This document shows positions 1 to 6,594 of a DNA stretch of 25,253 nucleotides, piece by piece. Position 1 is the first letter of the stretch; each line of letters opens with the position of its first letter. Below the pieces are notes generated by a model that saw only the letters and a list, made by a program, of their open reading frames with translations, was not told where the DNA came from and did no database searches. Origin of the DNA: Candidatus Omnitrophota bacterium. Lineage in GTDB: Bacteria; Omnitrophota; Gorgyraeia; B26-G9. Where the stretch lies: the NCBI GenBank assembly GCA_022013205.1, contig JAKLQT010000061.1, positions 1 to 25,253 on the forward strand, in the 5' to 3' direction. A program made the translations under genes and the position numbers.

Positions 1-70
1 TAGTTGTTATTATAAAAACCATTATATCAAATAACGGAAATATTTCAAGCGTTTTTTTTGTTATTTTTTA

Positions 71-98
71 TTGACTAACGTGAGTTTTGTGTTATAAT
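71..98 (+). promoter_or_regulatory. sigma-70 promoter of the rpmH operon
   Basis: A -35 hexamer TTGACT (71-76) and a perfect -10 TATAAT (93-98) are separated by 16 bp. The -10 is preceded by TGT (90-92), giving an extended -10 (TGn). It lies 38 bp upstream of the rpmH start and is the only strong promoter seen before the tightly packed rpmH-rnpA-yidD-yidC-jag run. Just downstream, TTTGT-TTAC-ACAAA around 100-113 is a small inverted repeat of unknown meaning. Bases 1-70 are AT-rich and hold no exact DnaA box. Confidence 0.75.
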
Positions 99-135
99 TT
101 TTGTTTACACAAACCAATACAAAGAGAGAAAAAAA

Positions 136-273
136 ATGAAGAAAAATCTAACGGCAAAATCTAATGCCAAAAGGAAAAAAAAGCATGGTTTTCGTTCAAG
201 AATGAAAACCCAGGACGGCCAGGCGATACTTAAAAGAAGGCGGCGCAAAGGCAGAAAAATCCTCACTCCTTAA
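136..273 (+). CDS. rpmH: 50S ribosomal protein L34
   Basis: This 45-residue very basic protein is ribosomal protein L34 of the large subunit. It carries the family signature: a KRKKKHGFRSRM block (residues 12-23) and a C-terminal RRRRKGRKILTP block (34-45). L34 is normally 44-47 residues, so it is complete. The N-terminus (MKKNLTAKSNA) is less typical than the usual MKRTFQPS-type start. A purine-rich AAAGAGAG lies about 8 nt upstream of the ATG. The stop is 2 nt before the rnpA start, in the usual rpmH-rnpA order next to a bacterial replication origin. dnaA, the usual divergent neighbour, would be to the left, outside the window. Confidence 0.95.
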   Translation: MKKNLTAKSNAKRKKKHGFRSRMKTQDGQAILKRRRRKGRKILTP

Positions 274-275
274 AA

Positions 276-614
276 ATGAAACAATGCGGATTATCCAGGA
301 GAGAACGGCTAATAAGCCCGCTTCAATTTAAGAGTGTATATCAACAAAAAAGAGCCGCAAAACACACATTGATCTGGTTGTACAGAATGCCTAATGGGCT
401 TGGTTTCAGCAGGCTTGGTATTAGTGTAAGCAACAAATTCTGCGTCAATATTGTAGCGCGTAATAAAATTAAAAAAATATTCCGCCGCGTATTCCAGTGT
501 AATAAAAAATGTTTTGGGGAAGGCGTTGATATTATATTGGTGTTAAAGCAAAAATCAGATCAAATAAACTACGCATATTTAGAAAAAATAATATTAGGCC
601 TGGCAAAAAAATGA
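276..614 (+). CDS. rnpA: Ribonuclease P protein component
   Basis: The protein subunit of RNase P helps the catalytic RNA remove 5' leaders from pre-tRNAs. The 112-residue product has the family length. It opens with LSRRERL (residues 6-12), the conserved start of the domain, and has a variant of the RNA-binding RNR signature, ARNKIKKIFRRVFQ (about residues 61-74). In most homologues the motif reads RNRxKR; here the second arginine is lysine. The start lies 2 nt after the rpmH stop and the stop overlaps the yidD start by 4 nt (ATGA), so translational coupling is likely. Confidence 0.95.
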   Translation: MKQCGLSRRERLISPLQFKSVYQQKRAAKHTLIWLYRMPNGLGFSRLGISVSNKFCVNIVARNKIKKIFRRVFQCNKKCFGEGVDIILVLKQKSDQINYAYLEKIILGLAKK

Positions 615-820
615 AAGTGATAGCGATTTTCTTTATTGATTTATATCGTAACACATTGGCATTATTAAAGATAAGATCCTGCCGCTTTTATCCGACCTGT
701 TCCGCATACACAAAAGAAGCGATTATTAAACATGGCTCAGTAAAGGGAATTGGCCTGGGAGTCAAGAGAATATTCCGGTGTAATCAGTTAAATCCCGGGG
801 GATTTGACCCGGTTCCTTAA
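611..820 (+). CDS. yidD: Membrane protein insertion efficiency factor YidD
   Basis: A 69-residue YidD-family protein, a small membrane-associated factor that assists YidC-dependent insertion of inner-membrane proteins. The diagnostic cysteine-rich core CRFYPTCSAYTKEAI is at about residues 24-38, followed by G-xK-R-F-RCNQLNPGGFDPVP at the C-terminus, which matches the family's RC-P-PGG-DPVP ending. The N-terminal hydrophobic/amphipathic stretch (VIAIFFIDLYRNTLALL) is typical. Start and stop are constrained by the 4-nt overlap with rnpA and by yidC, which starts 22 nt downstream. Confidence 0.95.
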   Translation: MKVIAIFFIDLYRNTLALLKIRSCRFYPTCSAYTKEAIIKHGSVKGIGLGVKRIFRCNQLNPGGFDPVP

Positions 821-842
821 TAACTAAAAGAATAGGATAATA

Positions 843-2441
843 ATGAAGAGTGAGAAGAATTTTTTTATTGTTATAATAATAACGGTCGGCGTGCTTGTGT
901 TTTACCCTATGCTCATAAAAAATATGTTTCCGCGGTTTTTTCCAGAACAGCCGCAGCCTGCGTTACAGGTTGAGCAAACTAGCGCATATAAAGAGATAGA
1001 ACCGAAACAGCAGGCGTCTATAGGTGTAACCTATTTAAAAGAAAAAACTTACAGTTTACATAATAACCTCTATGAAATAGAGGTGAACAGCCCAAATGCT
1101 GATATTAAAAGCATAAAGCTTTTGCAAATCGCGGACCCATTAACTAATGAGCCGACGGTATTAATGGATACGCAAGACATGATGCCGGGCATTTTTAGTG
1201 ATTCAGGCCTGACAGACAAGGCTGTTATACAAAACATAGAAAGCAGTAATAACGCGGTGCTTTTTTATTATAAGCATGAGGCAGGCCTGAATATCCGCAA
1301 ACAACTAAGAATCGACGATGATATGTACAGCGTTTCTCTTTCCTATGAAATCGAAAACCCTTCAAAAATAGAAAAGGCTTTATCATACCGTCTTATTGCC
1401 GCCGCGGGTATTAAAAATACTGCTAAGGTAGACGCACGCTTTAATAATCAGATCACGGTTTTAAAGAATAAAAAAACAATAAAGAAAAACCTGGGTAATA
1501 TTTCCCATAAAACAATAGAAGGGGAGATTGAGCTTACAGGAGCAATACTGCGCTATTTTTCATTAATAACAGTTCCTCTTGTAACATCTGATTATGTCTA
1601 TAGTTACAGCCCGGTTAGCAATGGAGAATTTTTGCCTACTTCGGTTGGACTGGGTACAAACAACCTTGTTGTTCCTGCGCAGGAAACAGTACGCCTTAAT
1701 TATGTTTTATATGCCGGGCCAAACGACCGGGAGCAGATGAGTAAACTTAATCTGGCGATTGAGCAGGCCAGGGGCAAAGGGCTGTTTGCAGGCCTATCTG
1801 ATTTAATGTTATTATTATTGAGGGTTTTACACAAACTTTGCAGAAATTACGGAGTAGCGGTCATAGGGTTGTCGTTAACTATAAATATTTTACTTTACCC
1901 ATTGACATTTAAGAGTTTAAAGTCAATGAAGGATATGCAGGCTATACAGCCGCTTATTGAAAAACTGCGCAGTGACCATAAAGACAACCCGCAAAAATTA
2001 AATAAAGAAATAATGGAGCTTTATAAAAAGCATAAGGTAAATCCGGCAGGAGGCTGCCTGCCGATGCTGCTTCAAATGCCCATATTTTTCTCCTTATACG
2101 GAGTTTTGATGCAGGCTATTGAATTAAGAGGGGCTGGCTTTTTGTGGATAAAAAATCTTGCCGCGCCAGATGCTTTTATCAGCTTTCCGGCAGCAATTCC
2201 GATAATTGGAAGCAGCCTGAATATTCTGCCGTTAGTAATGATGGGCTTTTCCTTTTTACAGCAAAAAGCAACGAATACAGGACACGCAAATGAACAGCAA
2301 AAAGTAATGGCCATGATGATGCCGGTACTACTGGGGGTAATTTTTTATAATTTCCCGGCAGGCCTGGTGCTGTATTTTCTTACAAATTCGATTTTTTCGT
2401 TTTTTATTCAAAAAAACCTGACTAAGCAAACCGTAGTTTAA
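843..2441 (+). CDS. yidC: Membrane protein insertase YidC (Gram-negative type)
   Basis: YidC/Oxa1/Alb3-family insertase that integrates inner-membrane proteins alone or with SecYEG. The 532 residues show the diderm layout: an N-terminal signal anchor (about residues 7-27), a large beta-rich periplasmic P1 domain (about 60-310), then the conserved insertase domain (about 325-530). Visible family signatures are the TM block with NILLYPLTFKSLKSM (about 350-364), the cytoplasmic coiled-coil EIMELYKKHKVNPAGGCLPM with the conserved NP-GGC-P turn, and the following QMPIFFSLYGVL. AGGA lies about 5 nt before the ATG. A perfect DnaA-box 9-mer lies inside the gene at 2143-2151. Confidence 0.96.
   Translation: MKSEKNFFIVIIITVGVLVFYPMLIKNMFPRFFPEQPQPALQVEQTSAYKEIEPKQQASIGVTYLKEKTYSLHNNLYEIEVNSPNADIKSIKLLQIADPLTNEPTVLMDTQDMMPGIFSDSGLTDKAVIQNIESSNNAVLFYYKHEAGLNIRKQLRIDDDMYSVSLSYEIENPSKIEKALSYRLIAAAGIKNTAKVDARFNNQITVLKNKKTIKKNLGNISHKTIEGEIELTGAILRYFSLITVPLVTSDYVYSYSPVSNGEFLPTSVGLGTNNLVVPAQETVRLNYVLYAGPNDREQMSKLNLAIEQARGKGLFAGLSDLMLLLLRVLHKLCRNYGVAVIGLSLTINILLYPLTFKSLKSMKDMQAIQPLIEKLRSDHKDNPQKLNKEIMELYKKHKVNPAGGCLPMLLQMPIFFSLYGVLMQAIELRGAGFLWIKNLAAPDAFISFPAAIPIIGSSLNILPLVMMGFSFLQQKATNTGHANEQQKVMAMMMPVLLGVIFYNFPAGLVLYFLTNSIFSFFIQKNLTKQTVV
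2143..2151 (-). promoter_or_regulatory. Perfect DnaA-box 9-mer inside yidC
   Basis: TGTGGATAA on the + strand is TTATCCACA on the - strand, the consensus DnaA box. It sits in the yidC coding region. Two more identical 9-mers lie in mnmG (3260-3268 and 3706-3714). By a uniform base model about 0.2 copies are expected in the whole window on both strands, so three is more than expected, but codon usage could cause this. Confidence 0.3.
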
Positions 2442-2478
2442 GCATAAATAGTTTTGATGTTCACAATAAGAGGGTACT

Positions 2479-2700
2479 ATGGTAGATCAGAATGACGGAA
2501 AAGAACCGGTATTAAACGCGGACTTCGAAGCAAACACTGTTGAAGAAGCTATAGATACGGCTCTTGCAGAATTAAATATTCCCAGGGAGAACATTAAGAT
2601 CCATATTCTAACAGAAGGTAAGAGGGGTTTATTCGGCATGCAAGGGGCAAAAAAGGCAAGAATACGCGTTACGATCCTTTCTAAAAGCGACGGGGAGTGA
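2479..2700 (+). CDS. jag: Jag N-terminal-domain-only protein (KhpB/Jag fragment)
   Basis: The 73-residue product matches only the Jag_N domain of the Jag/KhpB RNA-binding protein: a TVEEAIDTALAELNIPRENI helix (about 20-39) followed by the EGKRGLFGMQGAKKARIRV beta segment (46-64) with the G-xGLFG signature. Full-length Jag is usually about 200-300 residues, with a KH and an R3H domain after this one. Both are absent here, and the 66 nt to mnmG leave no room for a frameshifted remainder. It sits where jag normally sits, right after yidC. GAGGG lies about 6 nt before the ATG. The stop codon lies inside a parS palindrome. It may be a natural single-domain version or the product of an old deletion; its function without RNA-binding domains is unknown. 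Confidence 0.8.
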   Translation: MVDQNDGKEPVLNADFEANTVEEAIDTALAELNIPRENIKIHILTEGKRGLFGMQGAKKARIRVTILSKSDGE

Positions 2701-2726
2701 AATGTTCCACGTGGAACATTTCACTC
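2695..2726. promoter_or_regulatory. parS centromere site 1
   Basis: A perfect 32-bp palindrome centred on the 16-mer TGTTCCACGTGGAACA (2703-2718), which is a canonical chromosomal parS sequence bound by ParB. It overlaps the jag stop codon (2698-2700) and fills much of the spacer before mnmG. ParB is encoded at 6595. A palindrome this long could also fold as an mRNA hairpin after jag, but no strong T-run follows. Confidence 0.93.
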
Positions 2727-2766
2727 TTTCAAGATTTTAAACGACTAAGCCTACCTACAACACAAA

Positions 2767-4644
2767 ATGATTAAAACCAATTTTCCCTTAAAATATGATG
2801 TGATTGTAGTCGGAGCAGGCCATGCCGGCTGTGAAGCTGCTCTGGCAGCAAGCAGAATGGGAGCAAAAACCCTGCTTATAACAATCAACATAGACACCAT
2901 TGCCCAGATGTCATGTAATCCGGCTTTTGGCGGGCCAGGGAAGGGGCAGCTTGCCAGAGAGATCGGTGCTCTTGGCGGAGAAATGGCTAGAGCTATAGAT
3001 GACGCTGGAATTCAGTTCCGCATGCTTAATACTAAAAAAGGGCCTGCTGTTTGGGCGCCAAGGGCGCAGGCAGATAAATGGGAATATAGTCTAACGATTA
3101 AAAAAGCCGTAGAATCTCAGAAAAACCTGGATCTTATGCAGTTGGTAGCTACAGGCCTGATTATTGAAAAAAAGGCGGTAAAAGGTATTATAACTGCAGC
3201 AGGGCTTAAGATCAGAGGCAGGCGCGTTATTATTACAACCGGAACCTTTTTGAATGGACTTATCCACATAGGCTCCACAAGCATAGTAGGCGGGCGCCTT
3301 GGCGAGGCTGCTTCATTAGAACTGCCGAAACATCTGAAGAAACTCGGTATTATAATGGGCAGGCTAAAAACAGGTACTCCGGCTCGCATTCATGCTGATT
3401 CTATAGATTTTTCCTGTTTTCAGGCGCAAAAAGGGGACAAGAAGCCAGGCTCTTTTTCATACGACAGGACTTTAAGAAAAATTAAGCAGATCGACTGTTT
3501 CTTAGGGTATACGAACAAGAAAACACATAAAGTGATTATAGATAACCTGCGCTATTCACCACTTTACAGCGGAAAGATAAAGGGAGTTGGTGTCAGGTAT
3601 TGCCCTTCTATAGAAGACAAGGTGGTGAAATTCCCTGGCAAAGACCGGCACCAGATCTTTTTAGAGCCTGAAGGCCTGGGCAGCAAGGAAGTATACATAA
3701 ACGGGTTATCCACAAGTCTTCCACAGGATGTGCAGATTAAAATACTTAAAACAATTAAAGGTATAGATAAAGCCCAAATCACGCGGTTTGGATACGCAAT
3801 AGAGTATGATTATATTGACCCGACACAGCTAGAGCTTACACTGGAGCTTAAGAGTATCAAAAATCTGTATTGCGCGGGACAAATAAACGGGACCACTGGA
3901 TATGAAGAAGCAGCCTGCCAGGGTATTGTAGCCGGCATTAATGCAGTGCTTAGAATCAGGAAAAAATCGCCGTTTATTTTGAGCAGAACCCAGGCTTATA
4001 TAGGAGTATTGATTGATGACCTGGTTACCAAGGGGACAAAAGAACCGTATAGGCTGTTCACTTCACGGGTTGAACACAGGCTTGTTTTAAGGCAGGATAA
4101 TGCTGATTTGCGCCTGGGTGAGTTTGCGTATAAATTTGGCTTGATTTCTAAAGAAAGAATTGATAAAATAAGAAACAAACAGAAAACAGTACAGCTTGAG
4201 ATTAAACAGCTTCAAAAATTAAGGCACGAGAACAAAAGCCTGGCAAAGATTTTAAAACAGCCGGGGATGAGTTTTAAACGTATACAGGCCTTAGATCACC
4301 GAGTGAAAACCCTTGCTGAAGATATTGTGGAGCAGGTTGAAATAGAGATAAAATACGAGGGATATATAAAGCGTGAAAAGGTATTAATTCAGCGCTTAAA
4401 GAAACTTGAAAACAGGGAAATACCTGCGCGAATTTCTTACCTGAAGATCAAAGGGCTTAAAAAAGAGGCTCGTGAAAAGCTGAGTAAAATTAAGCCGTGT
4501 TCAATAGGCCAGGCTATGCGGATTTCCGGAGTTACCTCAAGCGACATTGCGTTGGTCTTGATGCATATAGAAAAAAGCAATAGGCCAGAATCTAAAATGT
4601 TCCACGTGGAACATTTTAGAAAAAGAAAAGCCTGTTTTGTTTGA
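2767..4644 (+). CDS. mnmG: tRNA uridine-5-carboxymethylaminomethyl modification enzyme MnmG (GidA)
   Basis: FAD-dependent subunit of the MnmE-MnmG complex that installs cmnm5U at the tRNA wobble position. The 625-residue product is full length. The dinucleotide-binding GAGHAGCEAA is at 16-25, followed by QMSCNPAFGGPGKGQLAREI (about 48-67) and further GidA signatures KTGTPARI and GTTGYEEAACQG. The C-terminal helical domain ends with RISGVTSSDIALVLMHI. After this normal end there is an extra tail containing MFHVEHF, which is encoded by a parS palindrome. The start has no clear Shine-Dalgarno sequence. The partner gene mnmE, often just upstream, is not in this window. The next gene begins 51 nt downstream. 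Confidence 0.96.
   Translation: MIKTNFPLKYDVIVVGAGHAGCEAALAASRMGAKTLLITINIDTIAQMSCNPAFGGPGKGQLAREIGALGGEMARAIDDAGIQFRMLNTKKGPAVWAPRAQADKWEYSLTIKKAVESQKNLDLMQLVATGLIIEKKAVKGIITAAGLKIRGRRVIITTGTFLNGLIHIGSTSIVGGRLGEAASLELPKHLKKLGIIMGRLKTGTPARIHADSIDFSCFQAQKGDKKPGSFSYDRTLRKIKQIDCFLGYTNKKTHKVIIDNLRYSPLYSGKIKGVGVRYCPSIEDKVVKFPGKDRHQIFLEPEGLGSKEVYINGLSTSLPQDVQIKILKTIKGIDKAQITRFGYAIEYDYIDPTQLELTLELKSIKNLYCAGQINGTTGYEEAACQGIVAGINAVLRIRKKSPFILSRTQAYIGVLIDDLVTKGTKEPYRLFTSRVEHRLVLRQDNADLRLGEFAYKFGLISKERIDKIRNKQKTVQLEIKQLQKLRHENKSLAKILKQPGMSFKRIQALDHRVKTLAEDIVEQVEIEIKYEGYIKREKVLIQRLKKLENREIPARISYLKIKGLKKEAREKLSKIKPCSIGQAMRISGVTSSDIALVLMHIEKSNRPESKMFHVEHFRKRKACFV
3260..3268 (+). promoter_or_regulatory. Perfect DnaA-box 9-mer inside mnmG (first)
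   Basis: TTATCCACA within the mnmG coding region, encoding part of the LIHIG peptide. It may be chance or one of a loose group of DnaA-binding sites near the origin-type cluster; see also 2143-2151 and 3706-3714. Confidence 0.3.
3706..3714 (+). promoter_or_regulatory. Perfect DnaA-box 9-mer inside mnmG (second)
   Basis: TTATCCACA within mnmG, in the LSTS-coding segment, same orientation as the copy 446 bp upstream. No AT-rich unwinding element or dense box array accompanies it, so it is not proposed as an origin. Confidence 0.3.
4591..4620. promoter_or_regulatory. parS centromere site 2, inside the 3' end of mnmG
   Basis: A perfect 30-bp palindrome with the same 16-bp core as site 1 (TGTTCCACGTGGAACA, 4598-4613), but different flanking bases. 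It is read in frame by mnmG and encodes the tail segment S-K-MFHVEHF-R. The two sites are 1,895 bp apart and bracket mnmG. ParA starts about 0.8 kb downstream and ParB about 2.0 kb downstream. Confidence 0.93.
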
Positions 4645-4695
4645 AGAAGAAAAGTATAGTTCAATTCCAGCTATTCAAATATATGGAGGTGTTTA

Positions 4696-5403
4696 ATGTC
4701 TAATGATCAGGGGAAGTATTTGCGCAGGAATTATTTGATTCGTAAGGGGTTTCAGATACGATTCAGTTTTTTAATTTTTATCACAACAATTGTTATTAGT
4801 ATAATTGCGGTTTGGACCACTTATGTAACTACGTGGAATGAACTCACTACGCAGGTTCAAAGTAAACAGTTTTATGAAAAAATCCGCATGACGAATAATA
4901 TCAATAATGAAGCACAAAATGCGGCAATGATAAATTCCTTGATCGTGGTTGAGTTTTCCGAGATCTTTGAAAGAGTTTCTATTGTTCTTGTCATGCGCCT
5001 GCTTGTAGGTTCTTTTCTTTTGTTTGTGCTGAGTATATTTGCCTCACATAAAATTGCCGGGCCGCTGTATCGCATGGAAAATGCCGCCAATTCAATTAAA
5101 AGGGGAGATTTAAGCGTGGACTTGAGTAAATTGCGCGCTGGTGACGAATTGGGTGATTTAGCGGCTGCGCTTAACGGAGCGATCTTAACATTACGCGTAA
5201 CAATGGACCGGTTGCGTGACGCGGCAGGGCAGTTGGCCGGACTTATGCTGCAGTTTTCGGCAAATAAAAAGAAGGGAAAGACAGAAATAGAAGAGTTTAA
5301 TAAACTCTCTTCCCAAATGGAAGTTGTTGTAAATAAACTAGTTACAGAGACGGGCCGCTTTACGACAGTAAAGAGTAAACAGGAAAAGCAGCCTGATAAA
5401 TAG
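4696..5403 (+). CDS. Two-transmembrane HAMP-domain protein without an output domain
   Basis: A 235-residue membrane protein. Basic N-terminus, TM1 at about 21-43, a short 50-residue extracytoplasmic segment, TM2 at about 95-117, then a HAMP domain (about 117-162) with the conserved proline in KIAGPLYRMENAA and the GDLS...LRAGDELGDLAAALN pattern. The rest (163-235) is a predicted coiled coil with a lysine-rich end. No histidine kinase, methyl-accepting, GGDEF or phosphatase output domain is present. GGAGG lies 9 nt before the ATG. It sits between mnmG and parA, 30 nt before parA, where rsmG is often found in other genomes. It could relay a signal by helix rotation to a separate partner, or act as a membrane anchor; the sequence does not say which. 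Confidence 0.85.
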   Translation: MSNDQGKYLRRNYLIRKGFQIRFSFLIFITTIVISIIAVWTTYVTTWNELTTQVQSKQFYEKIRMTNNINNEAQNAAMINSLIVVEFSEIFERVSIVLVMRLLVGSFLLFVLSIFASHKIAGPLYRMENAANSIKRGDLSVDLSKLRAGDELGDLAAALNGAILTLRVTMDRLRDAAGQLAGLMLQFSANKKKGKTEIEEFNKLSSQMEVVVNKLVTETGRFTTVKSKQEKQPDK

Positions 5404-5433
5404 TGTGCTTGCTTAAAATGGGAAGATGTTTTT

Positions 5434-6309
5434 ATGGCAAAAATTATTGCTTTTTGTAACCAAAAAGGGGGAGTAGGCAAAACAACAAGCGCGATTAATA
5501 TTGCTGCTTATGTTGCTGATTCTTCCAAAAAGGTATTACTGGTAGATGCTGATGCTCAGGCTAATGCTACCAGCGGTGTGGGGCTTGATAAGAAGGCACA
5601 GCGTCCAGGTGTATATGAATTGCTTATGGGGTTAAGCTCGGCAGAAGCTGCTATAATTGCCGGGCCTATGGATAATTTTTTTGTTATTCCTTCAAATGTT
5701 GCGCTTACCGGAGCTGAGATTGAGCTTGTTGATCAGGCCCAGCGTGAATTTAAACTGGCTCAGGCATTGGTTTCGATTCGGAAACAGTTTGATTTTATAT
5801 TTATCGACTGCCCTCCTTCTCTAGGGCTTGTGACTTTAAACGCGCTTGTTGCCGCGGACAGCGTGATTATACCCCTGCAGTGTGAGTATTATGCTCTTGA
5901 GGGATTAAGCCAGTTGGTGTCTACGATTAACCTTGTAAATAAAGCACTGAACCCGAAGCTTTTTATAGAAGGAGTGATCCTTACCATGGCTGACTTTAGA
6001 ACAAGGCTGACCGGTGAAGTTATTAAAGAGGTTCGGGAATATTTTCAGGAACGGGTTTTTGAGACGATAGTTCCACGGTCTATTCGCTTAAGCGAGGCAC
6101 CGGGATTTGGAAAACCGATAATACTTTACGACAAGTTTTCCATCGGTGCTTTAAAATACGAGAAACTTGCCAAAGAACTTTTAAGCCGGCAAAAACCGCT
6201 TGAGCACAATGTGATTAAGGTTGATGTTTTGAACGGGGAACAATCGTTGGACATTCAAAGTGTTGACAGCGGCATTGCCGCTGAGAGCAACGGCTCAGAA
6301 AAATCTTAA
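5434..6309 (+). CDS. parA: Chromosome-partitioning ATPase ParA (Soj)
   Basis: ParA/MinD-superfamily P-loop ATPase that with ParB and parS segregates the replication origin. The deviant Walker A KGGVGKTT lies at residues 11-18, with the signature lysine near its start, followed by VLLVDADAQANATSGVG (Walker A'/switch I region, about 34-50) and FIFIDCPPSLGLVTLNAL (Walker B/switch II, about 125-142). The LSEAPGFGKPIILYDKFSIGA block is typical of chromosomal Soj. Length is 291 residues; the last 35 or so (after LLSRQKPLEHNV) are a polar extension beyond the usual 250-260. The parB gene follows after an unusually long 285-nt spacer. Confidence 0.96.
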   Translation: MAKIIAFCNQKGGVGKTTSAINIAAYVADSSKKVLLVDADAQANATSGVGLDKKAQRPGVYELLMGLSSAEAAIIAGPMDNFFVIPSNVALTGAEIELVDQAQREFKLAQALVSIRKQFDFIFIDCPPSLGLVTLNALVAADSVIIPLQCEYYALEGLSQLVSTINLVNKALNPKLFIEGVILTMADFRTRLTGEVIKEVREYFQERVFETIVPRSIRLSEAPGFGKPIILYDKFSIGALKYEKLAKELLSRQKPLEHNVIKVDVLNGEQSLDIQSVDSGIAAESNGSEKS

Positions 6310-6594
6310 AGCGAATTGAATTTACGAGTCATGTGTTTGCGAGTTAGCCGTGGGGAAAAAGCAGCGAGAGAAAAGACTGAAGTCCGAAGGACGATCTTTC
6401 ACGTTGTTCTCTAGGACGAGGGACGAAAAAGCGTAAAAAACTGAAAGCTGATGCTGATTTTTGAAGTAACTCATATTAACTATTGGTAACCGATGGTAAC
6501 CATGAAGAGGTGTGCACAAAATTTTAGCGCGATACGCACGACGCGATACAAAAACAAATTATTTATTGAAGTTGCGACTAAGGAGGCCAGAAAA
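6310..6594. other. parA-parB spacer with short direct repeats
   Basis: In most genomes parA and parB are adjacent or overlap; here 285 bp separate them. I see no supportable gene. The spacer holds three copies of GGACGA (6389-6394, 6414-6419, 6421-6426), a doubled TGGTAACC around 6484-6501, and a doubled CGCGATAC with a 14-bp period around 6530-6551. A parS-like half site TTTCACGT lies at 6397-6404. The end carries the strong parB ribosome-binding site AAGGAGG (6580-6586). Confidence 0.5.

Noticed and set aside
4872..5480. A 202-codon open frame on the - strand opposite the HAMP gene and parA start
   Set aside because: It is antisense to two well-supported genes and has no family motif or ribosome-binding site.
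6397..6404. parS-like half site TTTCACGT in the parA-parB spacer, and TGTTCCACG half sites near 7346 and 17012
   Set aside because: Only one arm matches; the second half lacks the needed complement, so ParB binding is not expected.
6330..6413. A 27-codon + strand frame in the parA-parB spacer
   Set aside because: Very short, no ribosome-binding site, arginine-rich chance-like composition.
6493..6594. Upstream extension of parB to 6493
   Set aside because: The conserved ParB leader begins right after the ATG at 6595, which has AAGGAGG upstream; the extension has no homology pattern or ribosome-binding site.
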